A DNA stretch of 64,000 bases from Bugula neritina (GCA_964035545.1 OZ037769.1:9215429-9279428), one strand, 5' to 3'. Shown: positions 10,866 to 33,756, counted from the stretch's first letter. Numbers and translations: made by a program. Notes: generated from the sequence alone by a model not told the origin.

Positions 10866-11475
10866 GATAATAATATTAATATTGAAGTGAATTTTGAGTA
10901 CAGAAACTGATTACTGAAGAATGCTGAAACTATAAGTCTGAATCTGTGGTAGTAACTAGCGTACAGCGAGAATATTCATAATTGCCGGAAAAATCTTTAA
11001 ATTTTAGTGCTTCATCAACTCATTGGATATAAATTGAGGTGATACATTTCTTATCCAATAGCGAGTGATTTTTTTAATCAAACAGTTAGATCCTCAACGC
11101 CACCTCTAACGTCTACGATGCAGCCCGGATGTTCTAAAAAAAAATGGCGGGCATTTGCTGTTGTCTAGTGTGTCAGGTCGACGTTACGGCAAAGTATGCC
11201 CGGCTACTGTGAGTGCACGCGTGCGCCACCTCAATCACACGTTTATAATTAGTAAGCCAATTGAAAAATATATGTTTACCCAGTCGACTGCATATAGAAC
11301 AACCCAAATTTAAAGACGAAAGGAAACGTACTATAATTGCATTTATTATGCTCGCTAAATATATAATAGAGCGCTATTTCCTGTTTCAAGTCCATATCTT
11401 ATTGGTCATGGACCAGCAGATAACTTTTGCGCAGAAAAAGCCCATGTGATTACAGTCACATGATAGTTCGCAAAA
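10866..11475. promoter_or_regulatory. Divergent intergenic region between MADF gene and SMIM30
   Basis: About 610 bp separate the two start codons, so promoters of both genes should lie here. Part of it (about 10995-11215) resembles the MITE family at 13.2-14.1 kb and 35.6 kb: CAGCCCGGATGTT and ATGGCGGGCATTTGCTGTT are recognisable. No core promoter element is clear enough to call. Confidence 0.5.
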
Positions 11476-11649
11476 ATGGAGGCGTCTGTGAAAGGTTTCG
11501 TTTTTCTAATCCTTGTGTGTCTATTTCAGTCAGTTAACGCTTTTGACGGAGGAGATGGTGTTGCCTTAGTATTGGGACTTATTATTGGAATTATAGGTAT
11601 TTTTGCGTGTATCGGATGTTATGCGAGAAAAAAAGCTGGACAAATGTAG
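11476..11649 (+). CDS. SMIM30: SMIM30-like single-pass membrane microprotein
   Basis: A 57-residue single-exon ORF. It has a hydrophobic signal-like start (VFLILVCLFQSVNA), a short acidic-glycine linker (FDGGDGVA) and one membrane helix (LVLGLIIGIIGIFACIGCYA). It ends in the basic tail RKKAGQM. The layout and tail match vertebrate SMIM30 (about 59 residues, ending YARKRNGQM). The ATG stands in AAAAATGGAGG, a good eukaryotic context. It is divergent to the MADF gene. SMIM30 in mammals is an ER/membrane microprotein; a conserved role here is inference. Confidence 0.88.
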   Translation: MEASVKGFVFLILVCLFQSVNAFDGGDGVALVLGLIIGIIGIFACIGCYARKKAGQM

Positions 11650-13203
11650 CAATTTTACTTCAACGTAAAGTAAAATAACACTAGCAGTAACACTAAGTCA
11701 TAGTCTAACGGATTACTGAATTCTCGAATGCTTATAGTAATACTATGTCTATTGGTATTACTTTTACTTATAGTTATACTATCATTTTATTATTCATTAA
11801 TTCATATTGATATTTAATTGTCCGTGATAACACTTCGGTACGAAACGATATTTTGATTCATTCTATTCCATTTCCTGTGGCTAAATTATGATTACATCGC
11901 CTATACTTATAGCAAACTATGTTCATTACATGAAATTATATCTCAAGCTCAAAGAAATCTTGAGCTGCAGCCATTCTTGAGCAGTGGACGTCTGACTATC
12001 TGCAACCATCTTTACTCTGAAGATATTATGAATTGTCAGCTTACTTGTGAAGAAATAAGAAAACAAGAATTCATCCTAAAAGTCCTACTCTTAGCTGCAT
12101 AGTGATAGTAGCTTTAATTCTGAAGTTTGATGCTGCTAGTGCTACTTTCAACTCTATATCTAAGTAGAAGTGCTGGGTTATCATTGATAATGGAATTCAA
12201 GTGAAATTTCATTCAAGTATTGGCTGTTGGCTACTCACTCAAATCTAGACAGTCATGGACTCTGCTTTGGAATTCTAGTTATTGATGAACAAAACATCTA
12301 TTTTGAAATACTAATTCTTCATCACTATTAAAAATTTGCTATCCATTAGTGAAGTTACAATAAAATCAATTGAGTGGGGTTGTATGAGATTAACGTAATC
12401 ATCAATATTTTTGTCAATTTAATTTTTTAATATCAATAAAAGTAGTTTCATTATTAATTGTACTAATTTCCTATTTCATCAATGACTAATTCATTTGTTT
12501 TTACAATACTAATACTATTTAGCTACATATTCCATATTTATGATCTATTGTAATGTGTAAATTACTCAAGCTTGAAGTTCAGTTATATGGGGGTCTACAG
12601 ACTACAGTAGAAACTGAACTGTGAACGCATTTTTGAAGCTGCTCACGCATACATTCGACGTCACGTCCTACCTTTTGCTGTTCACACTACAAACGCTGAA
12701 CGCCAACTGTCTCTAACCCTTTCACTAAACTTTTAACCTATAGGAATGCTGTAACTCAGTTTCTGCTGTATCAATAGCAAAAAACAATCAAATTTAGCGC
12801 AATTCATTGAGATTTACTAGCATAATTTAATAAGATTCACTAGTTAATTTTATTCTATTTTGCTAGCTTCAATTATTCCAAATTGGTAGCTTCATTTAAT
12901 GAGATTTACTAGCTTTATTCAATCGCATTCACTAGCATAAAGAATTAAATATGCTAATAAAATTTAGACAATTTAGAATTACCAAATGTGCTGATAAAAT
13001 TCAGCTAAATTTATCTACTAAATATTCATTTTCATAATTTATCGAGATTTGCATACATAACTTCTTCATATTATTAAGTAAAATAATATAGTTTTCAAAA
13101 AACCAAATCACGTGAAATATGTAAAAACATTTAACCAATCGGGGCTTCCCTGCCAGTCAGTGATGGGATGATTGCTGAACGCAAAATTTGAGTCAAGTTA
13201 ATC
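11650..13203. other. AT-rich intergenic region, no gene recognised
   Basis: Probably starts with the SMIM30 3' UTR. Short repeats with TAGCTT and TTCACTAG occur around 12830-12990. No coding signal. Confidence 0.5.
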
Positions 13204-13490
13204 CCCTATTCACGCTTACCGTATCGTACGCCGTAACAGCAAATATCAGCCATTTTTACAAATGTCTGATTTTCCTGTACGATGTTGCGGTACGGTAGGA
13301 TCAAGCACTGCTTGATTGAAATAAGTTGCGGCGGACTCCTATTGGACAGAACAACTATTGCGTTAATTCATTGGATAAAATTGTCCAATGAAGTGTCATA
13401 GATCGTACCTAATAGCGGTCTTTGGAAACTTCAGCCCGGACACATTAAAAATGGCTGATATTTTCCGATACGGTAAGTGTGAATAGAGGG
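13204..13490 (+). mobile_element. MITE copy A
   Basis: About 287 bp with long imperfect terminal inverted repeats. The left end is TTCACGCTTACCGTATCG ... AGCAAATATCAGCCATTTTT. The right end is its complement: AAAAATGGCTGATATTTTCC ... CGGTAAGTGTGAATAG. Interior marks are CAAGCACTGCTTGATT and CTTCAGCCCGGACACATT. No ORF of its own. Confidence 0.8.
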
Positions 13491-13779
13491 TCACACTTAC
13501 CGTAACATACTTCGTAACAGCAAATATAAGCCATTTGTAATGTGTCCGGGCTGAAGTTTTCAAAGTCCGCTATTAGGTACAATCTATGGCACTTCATTGG
13601 ACAATTATATCTAATGAGTTGACGCAAAAGTTTTTCTGTCCAATAGGAGCTCGCCGCAACTTAGTGAAGCCAAGCAGTGCTTTATCCTATCGCATCGCAG
13701 TACAGAAAGCTCAGACATTTGTGAAAATGGCTGATATGTTACGTTATGGCGTACGATACGGCAAAATGTGAATGAGGAG
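13491..13779 (-). mobile_element. MITE copy B (inverted relative to A)
   Basis: Same family as copy A in the opposite orientation. ATGTGTCCGGGCTGAAG follows the left end and the mirrored interior ends in ATTTGTGAAAATGGCTGATAT. It abuts copies A and C with no spacer. Confidence 0.8.
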
Positions 13780-14070
13780 TCATTCACACTCATCGTACCG
13801 TAGACCGTAACAGCAAATATCAGCCATTTTTACAAATGTCTGAGCTTCTTGTTTGGCGATGCGATAGGATAAAGCACTGCTTGGTTTCACCAAGTTGCAG
13901 CGAGCTCCTATTGGACAGAAAGCTTTTGCGTCAACTCATTGGATATAGTTGTCCAATGAAGTGTCATAGATCGTACCTAATAATGGACTTAGAAAACTTC
14001 AGCCCTGACACATTAAAATTGGCTGATATTTGCTGTTGCAGCCTACGGTGCGGTAAGTGTGAATGAGGGG
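13780..14070 (+). mobile_element. MITE copy C
   Basis: Same family and orientation as copy A. Left end TTCACACTCATCGTACCG, right end CGGTAAGTGTGAATGAGGG. Confidence 0.8.
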
Positions 14071-15078
14071 GAAAAAAGGCCACAGTAAACATTTAAATGC
14101 TAAATATCAATTTTTATAATGGTTGAATGTTAAGCAAGTTTTTGGCATTGGGTTTGTGAAAAAAACATCTCACTTCAAATATGCAAACACGTCAGTGTAA
14201 GAAATTTAAAATACAGCTGATTTGTAAGCAAAATCTGTCATCATTTCATTTATCAAAGATCTTTGCTGAAAAGAAATATCAGTATAAACACTTTTTTTTC
14301 ACAAAATTCAAGAATTGCATGCGCTGTAATTTTGTATGCTAGCTAATATATCCTATATAAGCTCAAACTTTCTTATAAAACGGTTGTGTACTATCAGTGA
14401 TGTCTATCATTATCGCTGGTTCTTCAAATGATGCTCTTTAGTGGTAAGTAAAATTGACTAAAAAGTTTTCAACACTCATTTGTTGAGTATAGTTGCTAAA
14501 AATAATTTATATTTTTAATTAGAAGGCAGGTGATTTAGAACTATATATAGGCTACTTGTTTACATACAGCTAAGAAAGTAACTATAAAAATATTAGGTAT
14601 TTCAATCTATCTATGCTCCCATTTATCATCCATTACTGATTGTAGTATTATCTGACTTCAGTGTACAGTTCAGGTTTTTATCAGATGTGATTAAAGAATT
14701 GTCCTTATCTTGACACTGAGGAAGATTGAAACTGTTTTGCGCATTGTGGTGTTAGAAGTAAAACAAATATTCCCACATTGTAAGGTGCTTTAGACTTCAG
14801 TACTAGCTTATTTAAAATGATACAGCAACATGTACTGATAAGGGAAGAAACCCTACAAAAAACCGTTAGTACACAGATTGAGTTACATAGTTCATGGGTA
14901 AAGTTGAGGTCAAAGAAAGCTAGCTAGGCTAAAATTAGACACAGAAGTGCAGATTAAACGTTCAAACAATTGAGGTCTGAAGGCAAAGAATAGATTGTTG
15001 TGCTGACAGAAAAACTTCATGTGCTTTAGAGTTTATTGTAGTAGAGTGTTGTCACCATGAAATGTTTTAAAATAATAT
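14071..15078. other. No recognised gene
   Basis: AT-rich, no ORF with family signal. Confidence 0.45.

Positions 15079-15123
<45 letters not shown>
15079..15123. repeat. (CA)n(TA)n microsatellite
   Basis: About ten CA then about twelve TA dinucleotides, just left of the inverted repeat. Confidence 0.95.
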
Positions 15124-15187
15124 GTAAAATGAGTGTTTATAAAACGTTACTAGAGTGCTCTATAGAAATAAATCTAGAGCATAAACA

Positions 15188-15367
15188 TTAGAAGAAGTAA
15201 AATGAGATTTGATTAATATAATGGCATTTATTACTAGTAGTTTCGTACACAAGAACGATGTGCACTCGTCAGATAAATTAGCCACTATCTGACGAGTGCA
15301 CATCGTTCTTGTGTACGAAACTACTAGTAATAAATGCCATTATATTAATCAAATCTCATTTTACTTC

Positions 15368-15373
<6 letters not shown>
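15188..15373. repeat. Perfect inverted repeat, 88-bp arms, 10-nt loop
   Basis: The left arm 15188-15275 and right arm 15286-15373 appear perfectly complementary, with the loop AATTAGCCAC (15276-15285). Each arm carries a hammerhead ribozyme core. The loop sequence completes stem I only for the minus-strand copy. That copy is probably the original and the right arm an inverted duplicate. The repeat lies between TA microsatellites. Confidence 0.93.
15221..15285 (-). ncRNA. Hammerhead ribozyme in the inverted repeat
   Basis: Read on the minus strand: the stem I strand GUGGC-UA-AUUUAU, then the core CUGACGA. Stem II is GUGCACA/UGUGUAC (7 bp, one G-U) with a 7-nt loop. GAAA follows, then a short stem III (CU/AG, loop ACU) and cleavage triplet GUA. 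The 3' strand AUAAAU-GCC-AU pairs fully with the 5' strand apart from a UA bulge. All core residues are present, so this copy could cleave. The plus-strand partner (15276-15340) has an intact core and stem II but a poor stem I. Confidence 0.75.
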
Positions 15374-15423
<50 letters not shown>

Positions 15424-15473
15424 AAGAAAAGAGCAATTTATTTATATAGATGTTTTATTGCGCTACTAATAGT

Positions 15474-15547
<74 letters not shown>
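15374..15547. repeat. (TA)n runs around a short unique segment
   Basis: TA repeats at about 15374-15418 and 15478-15547 with 60 bp of unique AT-rich sequence between. Confidence 0.95.
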
Positions 15548-15553
<6 letters not shown>

Positions 15554-15611
15554 CTCAATCTGTGGACAGCAGCTGTTTCGGGATTTGTCCCCTTATCAGC
15601 ACAGAACAGAG
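15554..15611 (-). ncRNA. Hammerhead ribozyme, copy 2, probably inactive
   Basis: On the minus strand: stem I CTC/TCTGTG paired with CACAGA/GAG, stem II GGG/CCC, intact GAAA (15576-15579), stem III CAG/CTG and the GTC triplet. Here the core reads CTGATAA (15599-15593), so the essential G8 is A. Copy 1 has G8 but lacks G12, so the two copies carry different core lesions. Confidence 0.78.
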
Positions 15612-15824
15612 TACCATGGCCCACATCTTCGCAATAGCAGAAGCTTATAGTTTTACTAAAGCATATTTAAAAGGTGTGTAAACCCAAGCCAGAGCGCTCA
15701 AGTGACTCTAGGGGTCACCTAGGAGTCACAAGCATTGCTAAATGCTAGCAGCTTGAGTTTGTGACCATGGTGAGAGTGCTCAATCACTTAATGTCATTGC
15801 TGAGCATTAAATGAGAGCATAATA

Positions 15825-15825
<1 letters not shown>
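15554..15825 (-). repeat. Retrozyme-like dispersed repeat, copy 2
   Basis: Inverted copy of 1321-1588, about 272 bp, closely similar and again between TA runs. It keeps the rod-like self-complementarity and the terminal hammerhead. Confidence 0.78.

Positions 15826-15890
<65 letters not shown>
15826..15890. repeat. (TA)n microsatellite
   Basis: Long uninterrupted TA run to the right of the retrozyme-like copy. Confidence 0.95.
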
Positions 15891-15891
<1 letters not shown>

Positions 15892-17446
15892 CTCTATGGT
15901 TAGAAAAGCTACAGTGTTAACACTCCTGTTTCTGTAAATTTTGAAACTGCTGAGAAATAAAAATGGTTGTTAATTATTATATGGAAATTTATAATATAAC
16001 TTTGGTGGCATGAAAATTGTAGACTTGCACATGCTAAATTCTAAAACACGGAGAGCCATTCATGACATGCCATCTCTGTAGCATATCTTCTTTATACAAT
16101 TTGAATATGAATTGTTTCTATAAAAAAAACTGTAAAATTTCTGCCCAATTTCTTGAGATATAATGTTGTACTCAAACAAAACTCTAAATCTATCCTATAA
16201 GGAAAAAGTTATATTGGTGAAGAACCAAATTAAAGTTTGCGACATTTACTAATGGAGCTTATTGAGCAATTTGTGTTAGCATTTTTAAAAAACTATAATC
16301 AAATTAGTTTTGAGAATTAAAACCACTTAAAAATTGTATAATAAAAGTAGTCAAAGCTGTTGTGTAAAGTTATTGTTTCTTCAATATAAAAATATAATTC
16401 CTAATAAGCTAATTGCAAGTTAAATATGCAATTGTTTCAACAAAGTTAAAATATTTTGTGTTAAATTTTACAACTATACTCAGTGGGAACTTATATTTCT
16501 TTATTTGAATAGGAAAACTTGTTTTTGCAGCTAACAACCCAAATTAAAAGTCAGTCATACTGACATGTGCGTCAAAGCAGCTCATATTAGCACTAACAAA
16601 GTCTCATGGGTGAACAATAATTATTGCACATTTGTACAGTTCCTATATTAGCACTATTGTTACAATTAAAAAATAATTTATTCTTATATCGGTATAGAGT
16701 AGAGGTGCATATTTTAATAAAAAGTTTGAATTTATTAAATTAATATGGAAAAACTGCGAGCATGTGGTAATCAAATAGGAGTTGTAATTCCTTTTCAGTA
16801 AAAATGTCTTGAAATTTCAACAAAATGTGAGTACCTACATGTCCTTCACAGCCAAAGCATGGCAGCTTATTTATGCAAAATACAAACCAATCATTTGAAG
16901 CTAAGATTGTTGTTAGGACAGCAGTCTAAAATTCCACCACAGATAGATAAATTTTAGTAAACCAAAATGTAATTATTTGAATTTGTTAAGTCACAGAAAC
17001 TTAATTGATACTTTCTATTGTTCAAAGAATAGTATATACTTTTTTTTCAAATCTTTCTCTGGAAGATTAAGTATTGAAGCTCTTTAAAACTGAAGGCAAC
17101 AATGCCAACAGTTGATATGTGCATTACACTGAGCTGTTGGTAATGTAGGAAATGTTCCCTGCACTGATGTTTTTATTTGGTTATTGTTATATAATATAAT
17201 ATGGTAAAGTAAGGAATATTTCACTCCGTGGCTAATAATTTCCATTTATAATTTAAAAAGAGATTTTTTGCAACCTACATTTAGAAAATCAGCTCTTTAT
17301 TAACTAGGTAATAGTAAATAACTTGTTTACAAAAATTATATGATATTTTATGTACTGAGCACAAATATATAATTATACATGTAGCAATTAGCGATGATCA
17401 ATGTGGAAAGATATCTATTTTTATCTGCTACTTTACTAAAATTCAT
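15891..17446. other. No recognised gene
   Basis: AT-rich with many stops in all frames. Confidence 0.5.
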
Positions 17447-17580
17447 TTCTAGGGGTTGGAGCGTTTCCCTAGTAAACACGAAGTCATGGGTTAAAGCCCT
17501 GACAAAGGCCATTGGTGAAGTTAAGAAGAGCATCCAGTCATAATTGCTCCTGTGCCCCATCTGAATAAATCCTTGGCGCT
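17447..17580 (+). mobile_element. tRNA-derived SINE (probable)
   Basis: TAGGGGTTGGAGCG resembles a Pol III A box. About 30 bases on, CATGGGTTAAAGCCC (17485-17499) resembles a degenerate B box. A segment AAGAGCATCCAGTC follows, like tails seen in tRNA-SINEs with RTE-type 3' ends. A single copy is visible, so the family is not confirmed. Confidence 0.5.
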
Positions 17581-18594
17581 ATTTAACAAAAACCCCTTTT
17601 GTGAGGGGTTTTCTCACAGGGATAGTGATACAAATTTAAGTCTGCAATTGCTTGTACTTGTACTATCCATGATTCCTACATATGATTTATTTCTTAACCT
17701 ATGTTTGCCCACTAACCCCCTCACCTTAGATAGTCAAAACTTATACCTAGTGGCTACAAGTGAATGTAATGTTAAACTAGCTATTGGTTTAAGGATGGGG
17801 CATACAACTATAAACATCTATTTAATATACATTTATATACAAAACTTTTACATTCATGAAAATTTTGTAAGTTTTGTTACTGATTGGTATGTGTGCCAGT
17901 TCCACCCATAAACTAATTGAATAATTTCTTAAATGTCCTGAGTCCTAATCCCATGTAATCCAAGTGGGCACCACCCAGGCTGGCATATTATTTATGAGAT
18001 TTAGTTGGCCTTTTAGATAGGGCGAGTGCGTAATGTAGTGTATTACTTGGCATTATTCTCCAAAAGTGGACATCCTTTCTACTGTTACCTTATAAAAAAA
18101 TTATGTTAAGGAGGCAATGAAGCAATTTAAGAGATTAAGACACCAAGTTGCATTTTACCAGAGGGAAGTGTGGCGTATCACAAGTTTTTAATTTGTATAT
18201 CAACTTAAATATTCATAAGTTTGCCTTCCTTATGCTAATCAAAATTGACATTGGTAAATAAAATAGCTAATTGCAGCTCTAAAGAATCATGAGTTGTCCA
18301 GACTTGACACATGGACATTATGTAGCTAATGTGGAGATAACATGGGCAGGACTTAATGGTATACAACCTAGTGTAATTCACTATGATTCACTCGCTTCAT
18401 TACAGCTTTGGAAATGTTATTACAGTTTAGAATATGTTTAAGTAGCAAGCAGGTTAAACTGAACTAAAAGACAAAATGAGAACATGAAGTAATTTCTGTC
18501 AGAACTTCTGAGATACCATAAGGCTTTCCCATAACTGCATGTGAGCCATTCCAGCTCTCTCCATAGCCATTTTTGCAAGTGCCCTTGAATCATA
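17581..18594. other. No recognised gene
   Basis: A 120-codon ORF at 17552-17911 overlaps the SINE and has no family resemblance. Otherwise AT-rich. Confidence 0.4.
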
Positions 18595-18602
18595 ATCTGG
18601 CG

Positions 18603-18898
18603 CAGGGGTGTCCAACTTTTTCCAGCCGAGGGCTATTGAATGCTGGCGAGGGCCACATTGTAAAGTTCAGTTTGTGGGTGGGGGTCACAGCATCAGTATT
18701 TTTCATGATATTTTATTCCAAACTCTTAGGAATCATTACGTAAGATAAAGTCCCAATAACTACTACAGCCTGCATGTTTTGTAGCATGCATAAAATAAAA
18801 CATTAAAAATGTGGTTTGTCACTATAACTCATGTATACTGTGAAAAATTATTTTAATTGTTATGCCTTTGGGGAACACATAAATGTTAGACAGCCCTG
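18603..18898. mobile_element. hAT-type MITE with 8-bp target duplication
   Basis: The termini are inverted repeats CAGGGGTGTCCAACTTTTT and, on the other strand, CAGGGCTGTCTAACATTTA. The flanks ATCTGGCG (18595-18602) and ATCTGAAG (18899-18906) match at 6 of 8 positions. The CAGGG-GTCC ends and 8-bp duplication are typical of hAT elements. At 296 bp it has no transposase and is non-autonomous. Confidence 0.78.
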
Positions 18899-18906
18899 AT
18901 CTGAAG

Positions 18907-21900
18907 ACTATACAAAACTTAGCCAGATATCTTCCATTCTGCACACATTTCAAAGCAAGCATTGCTTGCTCAGAAGGGTGAAGACTGTGTACAGTCCAGC
19001 ACATTGCAGAACATCGGTATTTTGGATTCTGTGTTGCCATTTGACCAGCTGAGTATAAAATGTCTCAGATTTGAAAGATGGCAGCTTCTAAGTGTCTATG
19101 AAGTAACAAAAGCTACTGGACAATGTTGAGAATAAAAGAGACTGGCAGGTGACAATAGACTAGTGAGACTGACTTCTATAAACCAGATCAGTTATGTAAT
19201 ATTGCATCAGGTATCTAACATGACTGTATAGACTATAGAGAATTAGCTATAATTATAGTAAATCTAGTTGTCAGAGTGTGGAGAGTTCTGAATGCTCAAA
19301 ATATTTTTTAGTCAGTCAGAAAACTGTTAATTACAGCTTAGTAGCTCCACCACTTTAGACAACAAATATATAGTACAATTATTGACAATTATTAGTCATA
19401 ATTTTGAGTATTTATGATGTAACTGCAGCTAGACATCATTTTAAGTGTGATTATACATGCTTTATACATTCTTTCAGCTGTTCACTCTGTGTGGCTACTA
19501 GCCCAGAGCCCTACCATAAAAAACTTCGATTGGTCTGATTTAGCATTCTAATATATTTCACTACATATTATAATCTATTTTATGTTATTTCAATCTCTTT
19601 GTATTTTGTTAAATTCATCATATTCTATTTGGTATTTTATTACTTATTATGTTATGTACCATTATAGTTATCATATGAATCAATCATTTGAAATGAAAAT
19701 AATGACTATGTATATAAAACAACTGTACAACACCATAGACTTTTTTATTAAAATTTAAGAAGAAGTATATGTGAAGAAAAAGCTTTTTATTGCAGTGAGT
19801 TGAACATATCAATACAAAAATTCGTTTACTGATTTAATTAGTAAAACATCGATCCTTAGAACACAAGTTAAGATCTATCAATTGCAAAGTAACATTTTTT
19901 GAAATTGGTGCTCAGCTTGTATGCAATCTGTGTGAGAATTCACTGTCATTGCTATAATGACCAGAGATTGATTATATATGTCATTAATGCTATTAATATT
20001 TGTTTATTAAACTAAATGCTTTCAATTTAAAATCCTAATTGAGACAAATCTAAAATAAATTACTTTGTATTTTCAACAAGCTACATCTAATTGTAGTCAA
20101 TCGGCATGTAATTTGTTGGTGCTGACATGTATTGAAATGTTTATTTCATTAATTTGCAATGTCAACTTAAAAAATTAATATAATAAACTTGTCTTTATAT
20201 AAAGTGTCAAATATTGCTGTTGTTGTCATAAATGAATGCATTTATTTCCTGCTTTGACTTTAAATGTTCATCAAAAATTGTTACAGCAAAAGGAAAAAGA
20301 CTTTTTCAGAAGCGAAAATAGAGATGATAGATCATATAGTAAAACAAATATATTGAATTATAAATGTCATAATAACTTAAATTTGTATATAACACATTTG
20401 GTCAACAATCAATATGATTCATGCTAATTATATATCTACACCCATTTGTTACATTTTTATTAAAAATTTAATATCTTTCAGCAGGAACTTTATAATCTAG
20501 TAAATATCTATGCATAACAGACTCAAACAATCAACTTCAACCATATATTGCTTACATGGCTCTCATCTTGGTTGCTAATCTTAATAATATGCTTCATTTT
20601 TTATAAATATCGGCATTTATATGAAAAAGGTTAACAATTTTTTAAACATAGTGGCAAAAAGAATAAACATGAAGTGAATTTTTATTTCTTCTTAAAAAAT
20701 GTCGTTTGGAGTTTCTTTCCCTCAAGAACTTTGTAGCCAAAACGTAAGTAGAAAATATTACTTGAGGCGCTAAAGCCATAGCTATACATGATAGGAGCGC
20801 TTGCTATGAAAGTGAAACAAAGCACGCGGTACTAGACTTAGTTTTGGTCTCAAAATAAAGTATCGGAATATTACCTACAGTTAGAAGAGCATAGTTGGCT
20901 AAGCTACTAGTAGTAAATTTAGGCAATGAGTCACGTGAGCAAAGCAAACTATTGAATTTATCAAGGTCGTCTGTGATTCAGAGTAAGCAATGCCAATGGC
21001 TTGCCTCGTGTGAACTCTCTGTGTTCCCTGTTATTCTGTAAGGAACTCAGGGACGAGCACGAGTGTTGTGCTTTTTTCTGGCTTATTTTAAAAAGCCTTT
21101 GTTTTTCTTTGCATAACTTTTATACTGCACTTCCAATTTATGGCTAGACTGGCTAGCAGTAGCTAAACCAAAATTCTACCAGAAATTCTGATTCAAGTTC
21201 AAGTTGAAGTTTGACTTCAGGTTCTGATTCTCAGACTGAGGCTTCGCCTTAGGCTTAAGTCGGTTAGTGTTACTATTACTATTAGTATTAGTGAGTCAAA
21301 GTGCATGTAAAATTTTAAATGAAATTATGACTATTATCAATTATCATTATGATTATTGGATAGATAAAGATTTGCAGTTGGTGTTACTTTTAAAATAAAT
21401 TGAACAATTAAATTCAATATTATAATTATGATTATTATTTTAATTGCCATTATGATTATGAGTATAGGCTTGGAGTAATAATTATTAATATTTATTAAAA
21501 TTATTAGGATAGTTTCTATAATGGAAATAAAAATAAAAGTTAACTTATGGCTTAGGTTACTAACTTACTAACTAACTCAGGCTTTGTTAGTGACATCTAA
21601 TTCTATAGCTATAAGTATTAGTAAAAGTATATTTTATATTTATTAAAAATTTTCTTAGTGTTATCCACTGCTATAGATGCATATAATAATTATTATAAAT
21701 ATATGTTACAAGTGAAGTAGTTAAGTACCTCAGTAAATCTCAATCTCTTCTGCAAACTACCCTCTGAAAGTACTTGAATATTTAATATAAAAATATGTTT
21801 TCATTATTGTAGTAATTATTATTATGTGATAGTTGTCAAATTGCATTAAATTCCACTAATTATTTAAATTTATTTGTATATAAACCGCAACTTTATAGTT

Positions 21901-22127
21901 ATCGAGTTTATTATAGTTTGATTCATGTGGGATAATTACCACAGCTCCAGTGAAGCAATACCAGTGCATTGACTGCAGGAGTAATAAACAATCTGTATAA
22001 GGGTTGTAACTGCCATTTCAGTTGATTTTTTATCCAATTTTTTTCTAGATAGAAGTTGCAGAGGTCTAGTAACACTCTTTGAATAGCCAGAATTATTTAC
22101 TTCCTGCACATTCCAAACTAATTACAT
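18907..22127. other. Intergenic region upstream of NLK
   Basis: No coding exon recognised. It is AT-rich with a less AT-rich part around 20750-21070. The NLK promoter and 5' UTR should lie in its right part; no TATA or initiator is clear. Confidence 0.4.
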
Positions 22128-32919
<10,792 letters not shown>

Positions 32920-33756
32920 CAGCAGAGTAGCAAATGGAATATGTATATAGCTTAGCCAATATATTATGAACATAAAGATAGTGCATTATTGCGGAACTTT
33001 GCTGTGACCATAGAAACCAAAACTAGATTAGCTCATTTGTATTGCCCTACGGATCTTCCAAAGAGTCTTTCTAGTACAGCTCATGCACTATACCAGTATG
33101 TTAGACAGGATTCAGTATTCAGGACACAGTAGAATCAGAAATCTCGGCATGTATGTGCTTTGTTCAACAATTAGTTATAATTTAGTTTTATAAATATGAC
33201 AATATGCATATAGCGTTGGAGTGTGTGTGCTAGTGTCAATTTAATTTTATGTTTTACTTTAGCTTTGATCCAATAGTAATCTTAGCCATAATCCTACAGA
33301 TATTATTTTTAAATTATTTTTTACTAAACAGTTGTCAGTCCAGCCTATTTTATTTCTGATATATTGGAATTGGGGAATTGAGGACTCTGTCAAGATTTGA
33401 CCAGAGTTATATCTGTAATTTACTTTATTTCTGCATAAAATGACAGCCAAAGACTGTCTTATTTTCTTGGAGCCACATTGCTTGCAAAGCGTTGGCATAG
33501 CCAGTCCGTGGACCAATGGAACATACATTATTTTATGTGTTTATTTTTAATAGCGGTGCTCAGACAGACAAGTCTTGTTTCCACTACTTCATTAGAGAAT
33601 TTTACCAGTTGTAGAGGTTGCTGTTTATTGAACAAGGTTGTGAATATCAACTATTACTGTAATTATTATTATTGTTGTCATCTTTATCATTATAATTATG
33701 AGATCTACTAGTTGGGATTTCAGCCTGCTGCAAATCTTTATCTATGAAAGCTGCAC

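Noticed and set aside
15421-15681. ORFs of 66-86 codons over the TA run
   Set aside because: Ile-Tyr runs from the microsatellite, continuing into the antisense of the hammerhead repeat.
17552-17911. Plus-strand ORF of 119 codons
   Set aside because: Begins inside the probable SINE, no family resemblance, AT-rich surroundings.
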